The translations under genes were made by a program, and so were the position numbers. Source: Saprospiraceae bacterium UBA6168 (GTDB taxonomy: Bacteria > Bacteroidota > Bacteroidia > Chitinophagales > Saprospiraceae). Taken from it: DNA of 33,530 bases. The stretch's first letter is position 1; every line of letters begins with the position of its first letter. A model generated the notes under the pieces. It ran no database searches, was not told the DNA's origin, and saw only the letters and a program-made list of their open reading frames with translations. The stretch is taken from NCBI GenBank assembly GCA_002435785.1, contig DIUC01000090.1, positions 1 through 33,530 on the forward strand. Reading direction: 5' to 3'. Shown here in pieces: positions 31,510 to 33,530 of the stretch.

Positions 31510-32286
31510 ATGAAGAACAAAACTACGGCTGGAATTTTTGCGCTCCTGTTTGGCCCAACAGGGTTACACCGTTTTTACCTCGGCGAGCGTCGGCTTGGGA
31601 AGGTGTACCTGATAGCTACCGCCCTTTTGTTTGCTTTTTCCTTCAAGGTCAATGGCCCGATATTCCTTGTAATGGGGATTGTGTCTTTTATAGATGCAGT
31701 CCTGCTTTTCTCAATGGGTCAGGAAGAATTCAACGAAAAGTACAACCAGCGCTTTTTGAATAGGCCAAGAAACACGTTGGAGTCAGCACCTCGATATCAA
31801 GCTCGCCCAGCCGCCCCGCCTGTCGAGGTGCCCAACCCGTGGAAGGTGGCAGGCATTCAAAAATTCAAGGATTTCGACTACGATGGCGCTTTGGAGGACT
31901 TCAAGCAGTCGCTGTCCGTCAAGTTCGAAGACCCTGCCATTCATTTCAACCTGGCCTGTTGCTACTCCCTGAACGAGCGGCCCGACCCTGCTTTTTTCCA
32001 CCTGACGAAGGCCGTGCATTTTGGGTTCATAGATTTTGACAAGATAGAGAAGCATGAAGGGCTTGCTTTCCTACGCACCCAGCCGGCTTTCCGGGACTTT
32101 GTAAAAAAAGGCTACCAACTCCACAGCGCCCAGCCTGATGCAGCATTTGATTTATTGAGCACCCCAAGCAATGGCAAACAAGCCTCCCTGCTTGACCAAA
32201 TCAAGCGGCTGAGCGAATTGCGTCAGCAAGGCATTTTGACAGAAGAAGAATACATGGGAATGAAGGAGCAGGTGCTAAGAGGATGA
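31510..32286 (+). CDS. TM2-domain membrane protein with TPR-like and SHOCT regions
   Basis: This 258-residue protein has an N-terminal TM2 domain (about 1-70): AGIFALLFGPTGLHRFYLG, then LGKVYLIATALLFAF and VMGIVSFIDAVLLF, which make two or three membrane helices. After a Pro-rich linker, residues of about 110-175 resemble TPR repeats (KFKDFDYDGALEDFKQSL, FNLACCYSLNERPDPAFFHL). The C-terminus (about 226-258) is a SHOCT motif, LLDQIKRLSELRQQGILTEEEY. All three modules are common but of unclear function; SHOCT segments are thought to mediate oligomerisation. It is a single-gene unit ended by a strong bidirectional terminator. Confidence 0.92.
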   Translation: MKNKTTAGIFALLFGPTGLHRFYLGERRLGKVYLIATALLFAFSFKVNGPIFLVMGIVSFIDAVLLFSMGQEEFNEKYNQRFLNRPRNTLESAPRYQARPAAPPVEVPNPWKVAGIQKFKDFDYDGALEDFKQSLSVKFEDPAIHFNLACCYSLNERPDPAFFHLTKAVHFGFIDFDKIEKHEGLAFLRTQPAFRDFVKKGYQLHSAQPDAAFDLLSTPSNGKQASLLDQIKRLSELRQQGILTEEEYMGMKEQVLRG

Positions 32287-32289
32287 GAC

Positions 32290-32326
32290 AAAAAGGTGAG
32301 CGGAGCAGGGTTCCGCTCACCTTTTT
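32290..32326. terminator. Bidirectional intrinsic terminator
   Basis: A perfect 15-bp stem (AAAAAGGTGAGCGGA and TCCGCTCACCTTTTT) with a 7-nt loop has A and T tails on both sides. It lies between the convergent TM2 gene (stop at 32286) and the flippase-domain gene (stop at 32334), so it can end both transcripts. Confidence 0.93.
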
Positions 32327-32333
32327 CGCTGCG

Positions 32334-33530
32334 CTATGCTCGGATTAAGGCCACCTTTTTAGCGACGGTGACGGTAGCGTGGAGCGCAACACCCAACAGT
32401 GCCCAGAAGATGACACTGGCCCTGCGCACTATGCTGAAAGAGATAATCAGTGCTGCCGGATAACCAAGAATGGTCAGTGCTGTGGCGATGCCCAGTTCGT
32501 TGACGCCAAGGCCCGCTGGCATGAAAAACACCGATGCACTTACCGCAATGAACCCGGCGATAGTGATGACGTCGCCCATGGATGGGTCAAAGCCCAAGAG
32601 GCTGAAAATCACGTACATTTCTACCAAACTGAAAATGCGGCTTAGGAACTTGTAGCCCATGGCCTCGAAGAATCGGCCAGCCGGGATTGGCTCGCTGCGG
32701 AATTCTTCCACCATTTTGAGTTTCTTCAATGTGAAGTTGACCATCTTCGATGGTGCGCTCGAAAGGGAAAGCCATATTATACCAATCCCCGAAAGAAAAT
32801 GAAATGCCGCCATTGCCGCTATCGTGATGTAGGCGGCACTGCTCAGTTTCACCAAAACCAATGTGAGCGAAAGGCAGGTAGCGGCGAACAATATTCCAGT
32901 GACGGCACGTATTAAGCGGTCAACTACCACGGCACGGCTAGCGGTATGGATGTCGAGCCAGTTGGACAAGTGCTGGATGCGGTACGGCTCGCCGCCCATG
33001 CTTGCCAAGGGCAAAATAGTGTTGTACGCCTCCCCAGCAATGTGGTTGTAGAGCAGGTCAACGAAGGGAACTTTGCCTTGAACGAGGGTACGGGTGCAGA
33101 GCGAGTTGGTCACTATCCAAAGGATGGCCACCGAAAATACCAGAAAAACCTTGTTGCCAATCAAAGCCAGCGACTCGCCGACCAAATCAATTGGCACATA
33201 AAACAACAGGGCAGCTATAATTCCTAAACCCAGTGCGTAGGGCAGTAATTTGCGGAGCTTACCCACGAAACTGACCCTTGGTGTGACAGTTTGGTTGGGG
33301 GCAATTTTATTAAGAAGTGCCGCTTCGGCTGGGCTGGCAAACATGGTGAGCAGTCGGCGCTCGGCCTCTTGTTTCATGTTTGGGTCGTCCACGTCCTGCC
33401 ACTGGGCGTTGTCGAGCACCACGGCCCTCACGCCATCGCCATCAATAAAATGTTGGATGATGCCACTGACGGAATGGGCACCCTCGTTGGCTTTCTGTGC
33501 AATCATACTGCCATAACCCTTTGGGAAATA
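32334..33530 (-). CDS. Nucleotidyltransferase-flippase fusion protein (partial, runs off the right edge)
   Basis: The frame is open to the window end, so the true start is outside; the internal Met at 33506 is not the start. Visible residues begin YFPKGYGSMIAQ. The first 70 or so, with EGAHSVSGIIQHFIDGDGVR and NAQWQDVDDPNMKQEAERRLL, look like the end of a sugar- or inositol-phosphate nucleotidyltransferase (W-x-DVD pattern with AE helix). The rest is a multi-helix UPF0104/lysylphosphatidylglycerol-synthase-type transmembrane domain (YALGLGIIAALLFYVPI, AGEAYNTILPLASMGGEPYRI, MPAGLGVNELGIATAL). Fusions like this are known where a CDP-alcohol or polyol is activated and its lipid product handled at the membrane. 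The substrate is unknown. Confidence 0.85.
   Translation of the reverse strand, partial: YFPKGYGSMIAQKANEGAHSVSGIIQHFIDGDGVRAVVLDNAQWQDVDDPNMKQEAERRLLTMFASPAEAALLNKIAPNQTVTPRVSFVGKLRKLLPYALGLGIIAALLFYVPIDLVGESLALIGNKVFLVFSVAILWIVTNSLCTRTLVQGKVPFVDLLYNHIAGEAYNTILPLASMGGEPYRIQHLSNWLDIHTASRAVVVDRLIRAVTGILFAATCLSLTLVLVKLSSAAYITIAAMAAFHFLSGIGIIWLSLSSAPSKMVNFTLKKLKMVEEFRSEPIPAGRFFEAMGYKFLSRIFSLVEMYVIFSLLGFDPSMGDVITIAGFIAVSASVFFMPAGLGVNELGIATALTILGYPAALIISFSIVRRASVIFWALLGVALHATVTVAKKVALIRA

Noticed and set aside
33506..33506. Met at 33506 as the start of the flippase-domain gene
   Set aside because: The frame is open upstream to the edge, and the residues after this Met already belong to the nucleotidyltransferase-like domain.

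Overview
The window looks like a chromosomal segment of a Bacteroidota bacterium, most likely of the Saprospiria/Lewinella type. The evidence is a type A and a type B type-IX-secretion (T9SS) C-terminal domain, a TonB-dependent receptor with an N-terminal carboxypeptidase-like domain, a SusB-like GH97 enzyme, an HYC_CC_PP protein, and repeated upstream matches to the Bacteroidota -7 promoter element TAnnTTTG. Base composition is mostly moderately GC-rich, with two clearly AT-richer patches (about 98-1050 and 15700-16520). There are no rRNA or tRNA genes, CRISPR arrays, transposases or phage genes. The content is chromosomal housekeeping and envelope genes mixed with lineage-specific ones.

Layout. 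1-7320, plus strand: a T9SS beta-propeller protein, a PIF1-like helicase with HRDC and helix-turn-helix modules, a block of palindromic repeats (4233-4609), and a SEC-C/TPR-like protein followed by a DUF3592 membrane protein. 7314-9942: an alpha/beta hydrolase (minus), a small conserved Bacteroidota protein and a TetA-like MFS exporter. 10167-18187: a lipoprotein with a predicted beta-propeller, a 69-residue protein followed by the stump of a nucleotidyltransferase-type gene, a Tat-type flavin amine oxidase divergent from a GH97 alpha-glucosidase, a secreted ExbD-like domain protein, and an SGNH hydrolase lipoprotein divergent from a DUF1080 lipoprotein. 18505-19897: an RRM RNA-binding protein and a fatty-acid desaturase, which look like a cold-response pair. 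20103-23205: a GH73-like protein that lacks the catalytic Glu, a membrane protein of unknown function, a possible 38-residue peptide gene, and a D-cysteine desulfhydrase/ACC deaminase homologue. 23229-31362, minus strand: a 1726-residue adhesin-like T9SS protein with a lectin domain and 41-residue tandem repeats, a TonB receptor, and an HYC_CC_PP protein. 31510-33530: a TM2-TPR-SHOCT protein, a bidirectional terminator, and the C-terminal part of a nucleotidyltransferase-flippase fusion that runs off the right edge.

Themes. The envelope is prominent: two T9SS substrates, four probable lipoproteins or secreted hydrolases, a TonB receptor with its cysteine-rich partner, and several membrane proteins. 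GH97, DUF1080 and the propeller lipoprotein suggest glycoside processing, but there is no SusC/SusD pair, so this is not a classical polysaccharide utilisation locus. I found no intact, clearly new multi-gene system. The best leads are the truncated nucleotidyltransferase gene beside its intact small partner, the ExbD domain on a signal peptide, the GH73 Glu-to-Gln substitution, the Cys-rich TonB receptor/HYC_CC_PP module with a palindrome in front of it, the cytidylyltransferase-flippase fusion, and the recurring spacing of about 18 nt between TAnnTTTG and the start codon.
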